DNA from: Modestobacter sp. VKM Ac-2982
GTDB lineage: Bacteria > Actinomycetota > Actinomycetes > Mycobacteriales > Geodermatophilaceae
Direction of reading: 5' to 3'
NCBI RefSeq assembly: GCF_026967935.1
Contig: NZ_JAPVBL010000006.1
Coordinates: 172,051 to 236,050, forward strand
DNA: 64,000 nt
The stretch's first letter is position 1. Each line of letters starts with the position of its first letter. Shown here one piece after another: positions 1 to 7,874 of the stretch. Under the pieces are notes generated by a model. The model ran no database searches and was not told the DNA's origin. It saw nothing but the letters and a program-made list of their open reading frames with translations. A program made the translations under genes and the position numbers.

Positions 1-438
1 GACGCTGCCCAGCGCCACGATGACCGCATCCAGGCCCAACGCGATGGACGCCGGGACGTCGCCCTGGGCGAGCAACGCGGCGGTCACCGCGCTGATCCCG
101 AACGCCATGTGCAGCCAGGCGAGCGGGAGGCTGAAGAAGAAGCAGGCGTCGACGGCGACGAAGGCCATGATCGTGGCCGCGGCCATCGCGGTGGCGGCGT
201 CGGGGCTCACCGTCACCGCGACGGCGACCAGCCCGGCGGCCGACGCGACCGGCCAGTGGAACACCCGGCGCGGCCAGTGCGGGCCCCAACGGAACGCCAC
301 GGCGCCGCACGCCAGGACGACGATGGCCAGACCGAAGATCGCCCAGCGCCCCTCGGTGGCGGCGTCCGGACCGAAGACGGCGAGCAACCCGGCGATGCCG
401 GCCGCGACGTAGAAGGTCGCGAGGACGCGCGCCATCAT
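1..438 (-). CDS. multi-pass membrane protein, 3' end outside window
   Basis: Only the first 146 codons are visible; the reading frame is open to the window edge. I start it at the ATG at 438, which is followed directly by a second ATG at 435. The visible part is almost entirely hydrophobic, with about five or six predicted membrane helices joined by short loops and no large soluble domain. In actinobacteria such a multi-helix N-terminal module often precedes a GGDEF diguanylate cyclase or another signalling domain, but no catalytic residues lie inside the window, so that is only a possibility. It is transcribed divergently from the downstream endonuclease/exonuclease/phosphatase-family gene, with about 230 bp between them. 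Confidence 0.65.
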   Translation of the reverse strand, partial: MMARVLATFYVAAGIAGLLAVFGPDAATEGRWAIFGLAIVVLACGAVAFRWGPHWPRRVFHWPVASAAGLVAVAVTVSPDAATAMAAATIMAFVAVDACFFFSLPLAWLHMAFGISAVTAALLAQGDVPASIALGLDAVIVALGSV

Positions 439-666
439 CCGGGGTGTCGCCACCGCAGGCGCCGTCGACCAGCTCACCTGTACGACGTCGGGTCCGCGGC
501 GGACGTGGTTGACCGCTTCAGCGAGACTGCCCCGTTCCACTCCCCCGCCCGGGTGACCGCCCTCCGGAGAGCAGCCGTTCGTCTCTACTGGCTCAGCCGA
601 CCCAGGATCCGGCCTATTCGGGCGCGGCGGCACCACCCAGTGCCTGCGCACTGTTGTCATCGCCCG

Positions 667-1371
667 GTGAAGCTGAGCACCTGGAACTGCTGCGGGAAGT
701 TCGACGAGAACCTGCAGCACCTCCTCACCCTGGACGTCGACGTGGCCGTCGTCTGCGAGGCCCGCACACTCGCGACCTGGCCGACCGCCCCCGACGGCCG
801 GGCGCTGACCGGCCTGGGGCAGCGCGTCTGGTCGGAGAGCCCGAGGGAACTGGTCATCGTGGCCCGGGAGCCGTGGTCGATCGAGCTCCACGAAGACGCC
901 GGGTCGGCGCCCGGGTGGGTGCTGCCGGTGCGGGTCAGCGGTCCGACGTCGTTCACGCTGGTGGCCGTCTGGACGGTGAGGTTCGCAGGCACGCCCGGCT
1001 ACGTCGCGCAGCTCGACCGGACGGTCGACTGGATCGCACAGTTCTCCGCCGATGCGCCGACCGTCCTGGCCGGCGACCTCAACGCCCCGATCGCGGACAG
1101 CCAGAAGCACTACGACCGGGTCGAGCAGCGCCTGAACGACCTGGGCCTGGTCGACGCCTACCGGGCGTCACGCGGACTGGAGGCCGGTGAGCGACCGGCG
1201 GAGCCGACCTACTTCCACCACCGCCGGCAGGACGACCCGTTCGACATCGACCACGTCTTCCTGCCCACGGCGTGGGCCGACGCGGCTGCGGTCGAGGTGG
1301 GCGACTTCGACACCTGGGTGGGCACCGGGCGGAGCGACCACGTGCCGGTGACGGTCGCCGTCCAGCGGTGA
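667..1371 (+). CDS. endonuclease/exonuclease/phosphatase family protein
   Basis: This 234-residue protein has the hallmark motifs of the EEP (DNase I-like) fold: STWNC at the N-terminus, AGDLNAP near residue 138, DIDHVF near residue 195 and SDHVPV near the C-terminus. These supply the metal-binding and catalytic Asn, Asp and His residues of the family. Members cleave phosphodiesters or phosphomonoesters, and the substrate here cannot be told. The frame is open much further upstream, but the homologous part begins at the GTG at 667, which gives a compact single-domain protein; the upstream part reads as low-complexity Arg/Gly/Asp sequence. No signal peptide is seen, so a cytoplasmic location is likely. 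Its stop codon sits at the edge of a hairpin shared with the convergent zinc-ribbon gene. Confidence 0.85.
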   Translation: MKLSTWNCCGKFDENLQHLLTLDVDVAVVCEARTLATWPTAPDGRALTGLGQRVWSESPRELVIVAREPWSIELHEDAGSAPGWVLPVRVSGPTSFTLVAVWTVRFAGTPGYVAQLDRTVDWIAQFSADAPTVLAGDLNAPIADSQKHYDRVEQRLNDLGLVDAYRASRGLEAGERPAEPTYFHHRRQDDPFDIDHVFLPTAWADAAAVEVGDFDTWVGTGRSDHVPVTVAVQR

Positions 1372-1394
1372 GCTGACCGGTCAGGCGGTCAGCT
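1371..1394. terminator. shared hairpin between convergent genes
   Basis: A perfect 9-bp inverted repeat (AGCTGACCG / CGGTCAGCT) with a 6-nt loop spans the short space between two convergent genes and overlaps the stop-codon region of both. There is no U-tract, as is usual in high-GC actinobacteria. It probably ends transcription from both sides. Confidence 0.5.
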
Positions 1395-1599
1395 GATCCG
1401 GGCCCGTCGCGCAGGACAGGCAGAGCCATTCGGGATCGTCCGGCCCCACCATGCAGCCGCCGAGGATGACCTTGCTCTCGTCGGCGAGGTCCACAGCTGT
1501 GATGTCCGGGAGTCCGTAGACCACCGGGAGTGCACCGAGCTCGCCGCACTGGGGGCACCGACGTCGGCGCGTGCGTCGTCCCGGCTGTGCGTCCGCCAT
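1381..1599 (-). CDS. small zinc-ribbon protein
   Basis: This 72-residue protein has one CPQCG knuckle after an Arg-rich N-terminus and a second pair, CLSC, about 40 residues later. Together they form a four-cysteine zinc ribbon. The start at 1599 is chosen because GGGGAG lies 8 nt upstream; the frame is open 19 codons further but without a better site. The function is unknown. Comparable small ribbons bind nucleic acid or act as adaptor proteins. It is convergent with the EEP-family gene and about 200 bp from the kinase operon, which runs the other way. Confidence 0.6.
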   Translation of the reverse strand: MADAQPGRRTRRRRCPQCGELGALPVVYGLPDITAVDLADESKVILGGCMVGPDDPEWLCLSCATGPDQLTA

Positions 1600-1800
1600 G
1601 TGCCCAGCTCCCCGTCGTTCGACGACCCGATCCGACGACTCAGCGTGACTGATCAACCCGCCATCAAGCCAGTCCCCCGAACGGGTCGACGGCGGCCGGC
1701 ACCGTCCTCCGGCGGTGCAGGGCGGAGCTCATGGTGCCGGCACAGGTCGGGGCTCTACCGTGGGCCGCAGTCGATCCGGCGACGGGAGGGGCGCGGCACG

Positions 1801-2904
1801 GTGTCAGACGCCTCTTCCCCCACCGAGGGACTCACCGACGAGCTCGGTCAGCGCCGCCTGCACCCGCTGGAAGCCGGCGACCCGCCGCAGATCGGGCCCT
1901 ACCGGCTGCTGTGCCGGCTGCCACGCGGCGGTCAGGGCGCCGACGTCTTCGTCGGCCGGGACGATGCCGCCGATCCGCTGGTGGTCGTCAAGTGCCTGCC
2001 GGACGGCGCCGGGGAACTGGTCCGGCGGCGGTTCGCCCGCGAGGTGGAGAACGCCGCCCGCATCCGCAGTCCCCGGGTGGCCCAGATCGTCGACCAGGAC
2101 CTCGCGGCGGCCAACCCGTACTACGCGCAGGAGTACGTAGCGGGGACCCCGCTGGACGAGTTCCTCGCCTCCCGGGAGGGCGGGCTCAACGCCGAGGAGC
2201 TGCGCCGGATCGCCATCGGGCTGCTGCGGGCGCTGCGGGACGCGCACGCGGCCGCGGTGGTCCACCGCGACGTGAAGCCCGCCAACATCATCATCACCGA
2301 CCGGGACGTCTTCCTCGTCGACTTCGGCATCAGCCGCTACCTCGGCTCCGAGGGCCCCTCCGGCACGGTCACCACCGCGCTGGCCGGCTTCGGTTCGAAG
2401 TTGTTCGCCAGCCCCGAGCAGCTGCAGGGGCTGCCGCTGACCGAGGCCAGCGACGTCTACAGCTGGGGCATGGTGATCGCCTACGCGGCCGGGGCCCGGC
2501 ACCCGGTGGACCCGGACGACGAGCTGCCCCCCGCCGACTACTGGCTGGAGCTGCGGGCCGGTCGGGTGGACCTCTCCGCCGTGCCGCCGAACCTGCTCGA
2601 CCCGGTGTCGCACGCGCTGCGGGTCGCACCGGAGCGGCGGCCGTCGGTCGCGGAGCTGGCCCGCGAGGTCGAGCAGCAGACCCGCTGGCTGGGGCAGCCG
2701 TCGGAGATCCCCTCCCCCCGGACGGTGCTGCAGGACCTGCGGTCGGCCGTCGCCGTCCGGGAGGCGGTGCGCTACCAGCTCTCCCGGCTGGAGCGGGCGA
2801 TCGCCGACACCCCCACCGGCTACGCGGCGGCGATCGTCGCCGCCGTCCTGCTCGGTCTGGTGGCCGCCGTGGTGCTCGGCTTCCTCACCTACATCATCTT
2901 CTGA
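1801..2904 (+). CDS. Hanks-type Ser/Thr protein kinase with C-terminal membrane anchor
   Basis: This 367-residue kinase carries a Gly-rich loop (RGGQGADVF, about residue 43), an ATP-binding Lys in VVVKCL, the catalytic loop HRDVKPANI at about 155, the metal-binding DFG at about 178, and an ASPEQ/SDVYSWG region. A single hydrophobic helix at about 341-365 ends the protein, so the kinase domain faces the cytoplasm. It lacks the PASTA repeats of PknB. The GTG start at 1801 has a purine-rich GGGAGGGG just upstream and fits the beginning of homology. It is the first gene of a four-gene operon with a small membrane protein, a GTPase and a GAP1-like protein. That context suggests a signalling or conflict role rather than general cell-division control. 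Confidence 0.9.
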   Translation: MSDASSPTEGLTDELGQRRLHPLEAGDPPQIGPYRLLCRLPRGGQGADVFVGRDDAADPLVVVKCLPDGAGELVRRRFAREVENAARIRSPRVAQIVDQDLAAANPYYAQEYVAGTPLDEFLASREGGLNAEELRRIAIGLLRALRDAHAAAVVHRDVKPANIIITDRDVFLVDFGISRYLGSEGPSGTVTTALAGFGSKLFASPEQLQGLPLTEASDVYSWGMVIAYAAGARHPVDPDDELPPADYWLELRAGRVDLSAVPPNLLDPVSHALRVAPERRPSVAELAREVEQQTRWLGQPSEIPSPRTVLQDLRSAVAVREAVRYQLSRLERAIADTPTGYAAAIVAAVLLGLVAAVVLGFLTYIIF

Positions 2905-2921
2905 TCCCCCGAGGAGGCGTC

Positions 2922-3059
2922 GTGTCCGGTCTGTACCAGCGGGCGATGGCCCAGCAGGCGCTGGAGGCACGCCGGCACCGGTACCTGCGGCGGCAGCGGG
3001 TGCTGCTGCTGGTGTTCGCGATCACGACGGTGCTCGGCTACCTCCTGCTGGTGGGCTGA
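2922..3059 (+). CDS. 45-residue single-pass membrane protein
   Basis: A GAGGAGG ribosome-binding site at 2911-2917 precedes a GTG at 2922. The product has a basic amphipathic N-terminal half rich in Arg and Gln, followed by one membrane helix (VLLLVFAITTVLGYLLL). It lies 17 bp after the kinase, and the GTPase start follows the stop by 1 bp, so it is translated as part of the operon. No family is recognised. A positive-inside anchor or adaptor for the operon's soluble partners is a plausible but untested role. Confidence 0.65.
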   Translation: MSGLYQRAMAQQALEARRHRYLRRQRVLLLVFAITTVLGYLLLVG

Positions 3060-3060
3060 G

Positions 3061-4242
3061 ATGGCGAAGAAGGACCTCGTCTGCCCCCGCTGCCTGGAGA
3101 CCTTCCCGGTGCCGCTGCTGCGCAGCCCCTTCGGCGGGGCGCAGCCGGTGCCGGTCCAGCGGCGCAGCGCGTGGCAGCGCTTCAGCGAGGGGCGGTGGGG
3201 TGGCCAGCCGGCACCCGGCCCGTCGTCCCAGGCGAGGGCGGCCGCCTCCGACGCGGTCGACGCCGTGCCGGTCTGCCCGAACGGCCACCGGCTGCCGCCG
3301 GACTACGCCACCCGGCCGACCGTCGTCGTCGGCGTCGTCGGCCTCACCGGCGCCTCGAAGAGCACGTACCTCACGGTGCTGATCGACGCGCTGCACGCTG
3401 GGGCGCTCGCCCCGCTGGACGTCTCCGTCGAGCTGGAGGAGAACAGCGCCGACCGGTTCGAGCGGCAGTACCACCAGCCGCTGCTGGTCGACCACCGGCA
3501 GCTGCCGCTGACCCCGCCGCTGCTGGAGCAGGGCCAGTCACCGGAGCCGCTGATGCTGGTGCTGCGGCGGACGACGCAGGACGGGCAGGAACGGTCGATG
3601 AACGTCGTCCTGTTCGACGCGTCCGGGGAGCAGCTGTACCGGAAGGAGGACCTGGGCCAGTTCAGCAAGTTCCTGTACGTGGCCAGCGCGGTGCTCGTCG
3701 TCCTGTCCCCGGGGATGTTCCCGGGGCTGCAGGCGGTGGCCGACCCCGGCGAGGGGGCCCTGGGCATGGCCCGGCCGACGCAGATGCTGGTCAACCTGGC
3801 CGACCTGCTGCGCTCGGCCCGCGGACTGCGCCGGGACGGCTTCCTGCAGGGGGTGTCCACCGGGGTGATCCTGAGCAAGGCGGACAAGCTGCTCACCCGG
3901 CCGGAGTTCCCGACCGACACGCTGCGCAACCCGGAGATCAGCCTCGCCGCGCTGCCCAGCCTCTTCGAGGACGTGCGCGACAACAGCGCGCGGCTGGTCG
4001 ACTTCCTGGAGGTCAACGGCGGCAGCAACCTGCTGACCACGTTGCTGACCCGGCTGCCGGACCCGACCGTGCACGCCGTGTCGGCGACCGGGTCGGAGGC
4101 GAGCGACGGCGCCTACCCCTCGATCGCCCCGGTGGGTTGCCTGGAACCGCTGCTGGTGCTGCTGGCGCGGCACCGCTTCCTGCCCAGCGACGGGCTGGAC
4201 CTGGACGGCTCCTACGCCGGCGCCGATCGGCTGCGCCGATGA
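3061..4242 (+). CDS. zinc-ribbon TRAFAC-like GTPase (DO-GTPase2-like)
   Basis: This 393-residue protein begins with a split zinc ribbon (CPRC at about residue 8 and CPNGH at about 73) that flanks a low-complexity insert. A GTPase-like domain follows: a P-loop GLTGASKST at about 94-102, a G3-like DASGE at about 186, and a G4-like SKAD at about 271. The residue before the P-loop Lys is Ser instead of the usual Gly. The arrangement and the GAP1-like neighbour match the double-psi-type or DO-GTPase2 proteins described in kinase/GTPase conflict operons; the family name is from memory. The ATG follows the preceding stop by one base and the 3' end overlaps the next gene by ATGA, so translation is coupled. 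Confidence 0.75.
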   Translation: MAKKDLVCPRCLETFPVPLLRSPFGGAQPVPVQRRSAWQRFSEGRWGGQPAPGPSSQARAAASDAVDAVPVCPNGHRLPPDYATRPTVVVGVVGLTGASKSTYLTVLIDALHAGALAPLDVSVELEENSADRFERQYHQPLLVDHRQLPLTPPLLEQGQSPEPLMLVLRRTTQDGQERSMNVVLFDASGEQLYRKEDLGQFSKFLYVASAVLVVLSPGMFPGLQAVADPGEGALGMARPTQMLVNLADLLRSARGLRRDGFLQGVSTGVILSKADKLLTRPEFPTDTLRNPEISLAALPSLFEDVRDNSARLVDFLEVNGGSNLLTTLLTRLPDPTVHAVSATGSEASDGAYPSIAPVGCLEPLLVLLARHRFLPSDGLDLDGSYAGADRLRR

Positions 4243-5924
4243 CCACCTGCGCGCAACTGGTCTACACGTCGGCGAGCCGGACGCTGGAGGGACCGGGCTT
4301 CGGCGTCGTCCAGCTCTCGCCGGACTGGCCCGCAGCGGTCGGTGACAGCCGCGCCACGCTCGGCCCGCTGATCTCCCTCGGCACCGGGGAGTCCTTCGGC
4401 CTGCGGCACGCCGCCGACGGGCGGATCGCCTACCGCACGGTGCCGGCCGGGACCGACGCGTTCGGCCGGCCGGGCAACCACCTGGTGCACCTGCTCTGGG
4501 ACGGCGACGGCCGGCTCACGCCCCGGGACGTGTTGGCGTTCCGGAGCGCCGGCGGGTTCCTCGACGGGCTCCCGGTCGAGGCCGAACCGTCGCGGGAGAT
4601 GCCGGCGGTGGAGGTGCCGTCGGCTCGCCGGTCGTTGCCGCCGCTGACCGCAGAGGACGTCGACGCCCTCGTGCCCGCGATGGCGGCGGTGCTCGCCGCG
4701 GTGGCGGCCGGTGCGGGTGTGGTCGGGCTGCCGGCCCGGACGGCGTCGGGGCGCGACGTCGCCGAGCTGGTCTTCGGTGTGCTGCCGCGGGCGATGGCCT
4801 CGGCCGTCGCGCTGCACGTGGGGACGGCGTCCGTGATGGGCGACGCGGGCGCGGTGCGGGTCCACGTGGACGCGGGCCCGGACGTCACCTCCGACGTGGT
4901 GCCGGACGGTCAGGACACCGCGCGGGCACGGGCGCTGCTGGAGGCGGCGGCGAAGAAGGAACTGTGCTCCGACCAGCTGCGCAAGCTGGAGACGCTGGAC
5001 CGGTGGCTGTTCACCGACACCTGGACGGGGCTGGACCCGGCGGCGCTGACCCCGACCCAGCTGGTCGGCGTACTGGAGTCGGAGAAGGCCGGGTGGTGGC
5101 TGTCCTCCCCGGACGCCGTGGACGTCGCCTGCGCGGTGGCCGCGTCGGCCCCCGAGGTGGAGGCGGCGCTGCGGGCCGCGCTGGAACGGCACCCGGACGT
5201 CTGGGACCGGCTGCGCGACCGGGAGCTCGACGCCGCACTGACCGCCGTCTTCAGCGGCGCCGGGAGGGCGGACGTGCCGATCGGCTTCACCGGCCTGACC
5301 CGGGCCGAGCTGTGCGAGGCGTTCACCGCGGAGCTGGCGCGGGGCCGCCGACTGCCCGAGGTCGGCGGGGCTGCGGCCGCGCTCGTCGAGGAGTCGGTGG
5401 CCCTCCCCCATCCCGTGGTGCTGCTGGAGCTGACCGACGACCTCGCCGGGCTGGCCCGGTTGGCCACCAGCCGGCCGGTGGTGCGGGAAGCGCTGGTGCG
5501 GGAGTGGGCGGGAGTTCTCGAGTGGCCCGCGAGCTCTGCCTCGCTGCTCGGGCACCTGCTGCTGGAGGACCCCGACTGGTTCCTCACCCTCGGTGGCTCC
5601 ACCCCGCCGTCCGTGGTGCGGGCAGCGCTGCCCTGGGCGGCGGAGCGGCTGGCGGCGCCGATGGTGGAGCGACTGGCGGTCACCGTGGCCGCCAGTGAGC
5701 TGGCCGGGCAGGGCTGGGCGCTGCGGGACGTGCTGTTCCGGTCCGGGTTGGCCGAGGAGGAAGTTGCCGCGATCGTGGCCCGGAACTTCCTGGTGCTGGC
5801 CGGGGACGACGGCTGGCCGGGTGAGGTCGCCCGGCTCACGGCTGGGGCGCTCGGCGCTGGTGACGGCGGGGAGGCGCCCGAGGGTCGCCGGAAGACCGGC
5901 ATGTGGCCGCGGCGGCGCCGGTAG
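4239..5924 (+). CDS. GAP1-like GTPase-associated protein
   Basis: This 561-residue protein opens with CAQLVYTSASRTLEGPGFG followed by GRPGNHLVHLLW about 60 residues later. That is the conserved start of the GAP1-N (GTPase-associated protein 1) domain. The remainder is long, mostly helical, Ala/Leu-rich sequence compatible with the GAP1 middle and C-terminal regions. It has no catalytic motif that I recognise and no membrane segment. In the literature these proteins accompany TRAFAC GTPases and are thought to be partners or effectors. The ATG overlaps the GTPase stop (ATGA), so the two are made together. It is the last gene of the operon and is followed by a stem-loop. Confidence 0.75.
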   Translation: MTTCAQLVYTSASRTLEGPGFGVVQLSPDWPAAVGDSRATLGPLISLGTGESFGLRHAADGRIAYRTVPAGTDAFGRPGNHLVHLLWDGDGRLTPRDVLAFRSAGGFLDGLPVEAEPSREMPAVEVPSARRSLPPLTAEDVDALVPAMAAVLAAVAAGAGVVGLPARTASGRDVAELVFGVLPRAMASAVALHVGTASVMGDAGAVRVHVDAGPDVTSDVVPDGQDTARARALLEAAAKKELCSDQLRKLETLDRWLFTDTWTGLDPAALTPTQLVGVLESEKAGWWLSSPDAVDVACAVAASAPEVEAALRAALERHPDVWDRLRDRELDAALTAVFSGAGRADVPIGFTGLTRAELCEAFTAELARGRRLPEVGGAAAALVEESVALPHPVVLLELTDDLAGLARLATSRPVVREALVREWAGVLEWPASSASLLGHLLLEDPDWFLTLGGSTPPSVVRAALPWAAERLAAPMVERLAVTVAASELAGQGWALRDVLFRSGLAEEEVAAIVARNFLVLAGDDGWPGEVARLTAGALGAGDGGEAPEGRRKTGMWPRRRR

Positions 5925-5993
5925 AACTCGCGCACCCGGCACCCGACCCCCGCAGCTCGCCGGCGCCGGTCAGCGATACGTGGTCGGCGCACG

Positions 5994-6030
5994 CTTGTGC
6001 TCTGGCTGTACTGGCGCACCAGAGCACGAG
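5994..6030. terminator. stem-loop between convergent genes
   Basis: A 9-bp perfect inverted repeat (GTGCTCTGG at 5997-6005, CCAGAGCAC at 6019-6027) extends to 12 bp with one G-U pair. The loop is 13 nt. It lies between the end of the GAP1-like gene and the end of the convergent protease gene and probably serves both. Confidence 0.45.
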
Positions 6031-6130
6031 CATCGAGGGACAGGGTGTCGGTGGGCACTCGTGGGCCCCTGCACTGGGGATCGCTCCCCTTGTGCCTCCG
6101 TTCCGTTCCCGGGCGCCGGGCTGTCAGCCG

Positions 6131-7225
6131 TCAGAGCGTGGGAACGCAGGCTCCCGCGCCCAGCCGGCTCAGCCCAGTGAGGTCACCGGCGGCGAAGTCG
6201 AGGACGGCGGACGTCGTCGGGTACATGAGCTGGGTCGGGTCGTCGACGTGGTCCAGGCCCACCAGGTGCGCGAACTCGTGCAGCACGATCGCGCGGGCGA
6301 CCGCCTGACCGCCCGGTCGGCTGAGGATCTCGGTGAACTGGGCGGCGTCGAGCTCGACCAGGCCGGTGACGTAGACGCCCGGCGCCTCGCCGGATGAAAC
6401 GGCGAGGCTGCCGGCCAGGCCGGCGACGTCGGCGGCGAGGTCGGGCTGTTCGGCGACCGTGTCCCAGGTGACGAGCACGGGCGCCCACCGGTCGCCGTAG
6501 CGGTCGGGTTGGTAGGGGTCGCGCTGGTCAGTCGGGGCCTCGTCGGTGGCGCCGTCGTCGACGAACTGCAGCCCGGTGACCGCCGAGACCTGGGCGACGG
6601 CGTCGGCGATGAGCAGGTCACCGCCGACCGGAGCGTTGTCCGGCCGGACGACGTAGTGCACCGGCCGGCACGGGTCGTAGGCGATCGGCGTGACCCCGTC
6701 GTCCTGCAGCTGCGCGAACTGGTGGGTCCCATCACCCGCAGGCGGGGTGAGAGGCGTGCCCAGCGGGTCGTCGGCCGCCTCGATGCCGACCGTCGGCGCG
6801 GTGCGACCGGCGTCCATCACACCGAGGCCGGGCAAGAGCTCGACGGTGCCGGCGAGAGACGCCACGACAGCGACCACCAGCAGTGCTCCCCCGACACCAG
6901 TCCACGTGCGCCGCTTCCGTGTGCGGCGAGCGGGTGGCTGCGCGGGCGTCCAGGCACGCCACGGCTCGGCCGGGCTGGTCCGACCGACGGACTCGTCGAG
7001 GACCCACTGCGGGACCCGACCCGTCGGTGAGCTGCGCAACCCGGTGGGTGCGTGCGCCCGGTCGTCGTGCTGGCGCACTGGTCCCCCATCGTCGGCCGAT
7101 CGTGTTCCGCTGCTGTTCGTAGCCGACCGCCGGCGCTGCGTGGAGCCCTCGTCGCTCGCACGGGTGAGCGCGAACTGGTGCCACAGCTCCGTGCGTGGCG
7201 CCACGCACGAAGCCCTCGCGACCAT
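6131..7225 (-). CDS. matrixin-like zinc metalloprotease, membrane anchored
   Basis: The 364-residue product has an N-terminal charged cytoplasmic part of about 125 residues, one membrane helix (GALLVVAVVASLAG), then an extracytoplasmic domain ending in HEFAHLVGLDH, the HExxHxxGxxH zinc site of matrixin-type (M10-like) metzincins. A Met further on, in LMYPT, is in the position of the Met-turn. It should hydrolyse peptides outside the membrane; the substrate is unknown. The ATG at 7225 overlaps the upstream stop (TGATG), which supports this start over the longer open frame and indicates coupling to the DinB-fold gene. No propeptide cysteine switch is evident. Confidence 0.75.
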   Translation of the reverse strand: MVARASCVAPRTELWHQFALTRASDEGSTQRRRSATNSSGTRSADDGGPVRQHDDRAHAPTGLRSSPTGRVPQWVLDESVGRTSPAEPWRAWTPAQPPARRTRKRRTWTGVGGALLVVAVVASLAGTVELLPGLGVMDAGRTAPTVGIEAADDPLGTPLTPPAGDGTHQFAQLQDDGVTPIAYDPCRPVHYVVRPDNAPVGGDLLIADAVAQVSAVTGLQFVDDGATDEAPTDQRDPYQPDRYGDRWAPVLVTWDTVAEQPDLAADVAGLAGSLAVSSGEAPGVYVTGLVELDAAQFTEILSRPGGQAVARAIVLHEFAHLVGLDHVDDPTQLMYPTTSAVLDFAAGDLTGLSRLGAGACVPTL

Positions 7226-7791
7226 CAGTGCTGCCGCGAGACCTCGGTGATGTCGCGGAGGTGGTGCACGCCTTCGTGCGCTGCCTGCCGGACCAGCCAC
7301 CGCGCGCTGCGGTGCTCGTCCGGGAGGCGGTGCACTGGTCGGCCCCAGTCCTCGGGTCGGACTCGCTCGATCTCAGCGAGGAAGCCGATGACGTGGGCCT
7401 GCAGTTGGTCCAGCGCAGGCCCGACCGCGGCGTCGCGGTAGCCGAAGCGGCGGGCCCGCAGGTCGTTGAGCATCGGCTCGAGAGCAGGGTCGTCCTCGGT
7501 GCGCGCCCGGTGCAGCCGGATGGTGGAGGTGGCGTAGACGTCGCGCAGGTGGCACAGGTACTCCACTGCTGACCACGCGCCGTCCGGGCCGGGCTGCCGG
7601 CACGTCGCATCGTCGAGCGGGCCGAACAGGGCCCGTGCTCGGGCCGGGACGTCCACGATGACTGCTGACGCGCGGTCGACGTCGTGATCGGCGTAGGAGA
7701 ACGGGCACGACAGGCAGACGTGCTCCTCGCCGGCCAGCCGCGGCAGCGCCGGACGGTGGTCGGCTGGCACACCGCCATCCTCCCCGGTCAT
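7225..7791 (-). CDS. DinB/YfiT-fold metal-dependent protein
   Basis: This 188-residue four-helix protein has the spaced His pattern of the DinB superfamily: HLRD at about residue 81 and HEGVHHL near residue 175. These would bind a divalent metal. Other members are thiol-dependent S-transferases or have unknown function, and a specific reaction cannot be assigned. An N-terminal CLSC in a His-rich context is an addition to the core. Its stop overlaps the start of the zinc protease gene by one base, so the two form a small operon. Confidence 0.7.
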   Translation of the reverse strand: MTGEDGGVPADHRPALPRLAGEEHVCLSCPFSYADHDVDRASAVIVDVPARARALFGPLDDATCRQPGPDGAWSAVEYLCHLRDVYATSTIRLHRARTEDDPALEPMLNDLRARRFGYRDAAVGPALDQLQAHVIGFLAEIERVRPEDWGRPVHRLPDEHRSARWLVRQAAHEGVHHLRDITEVSRQH

Positions 7792-7874
7792 CCGCCGACG
7801 GGCTGCTGATCCGTCCCGCTCATCGGCGGTGGTGAGCGCTGGGTCCGTCGTTCACTCGGCGAGGTCACCAGCTG

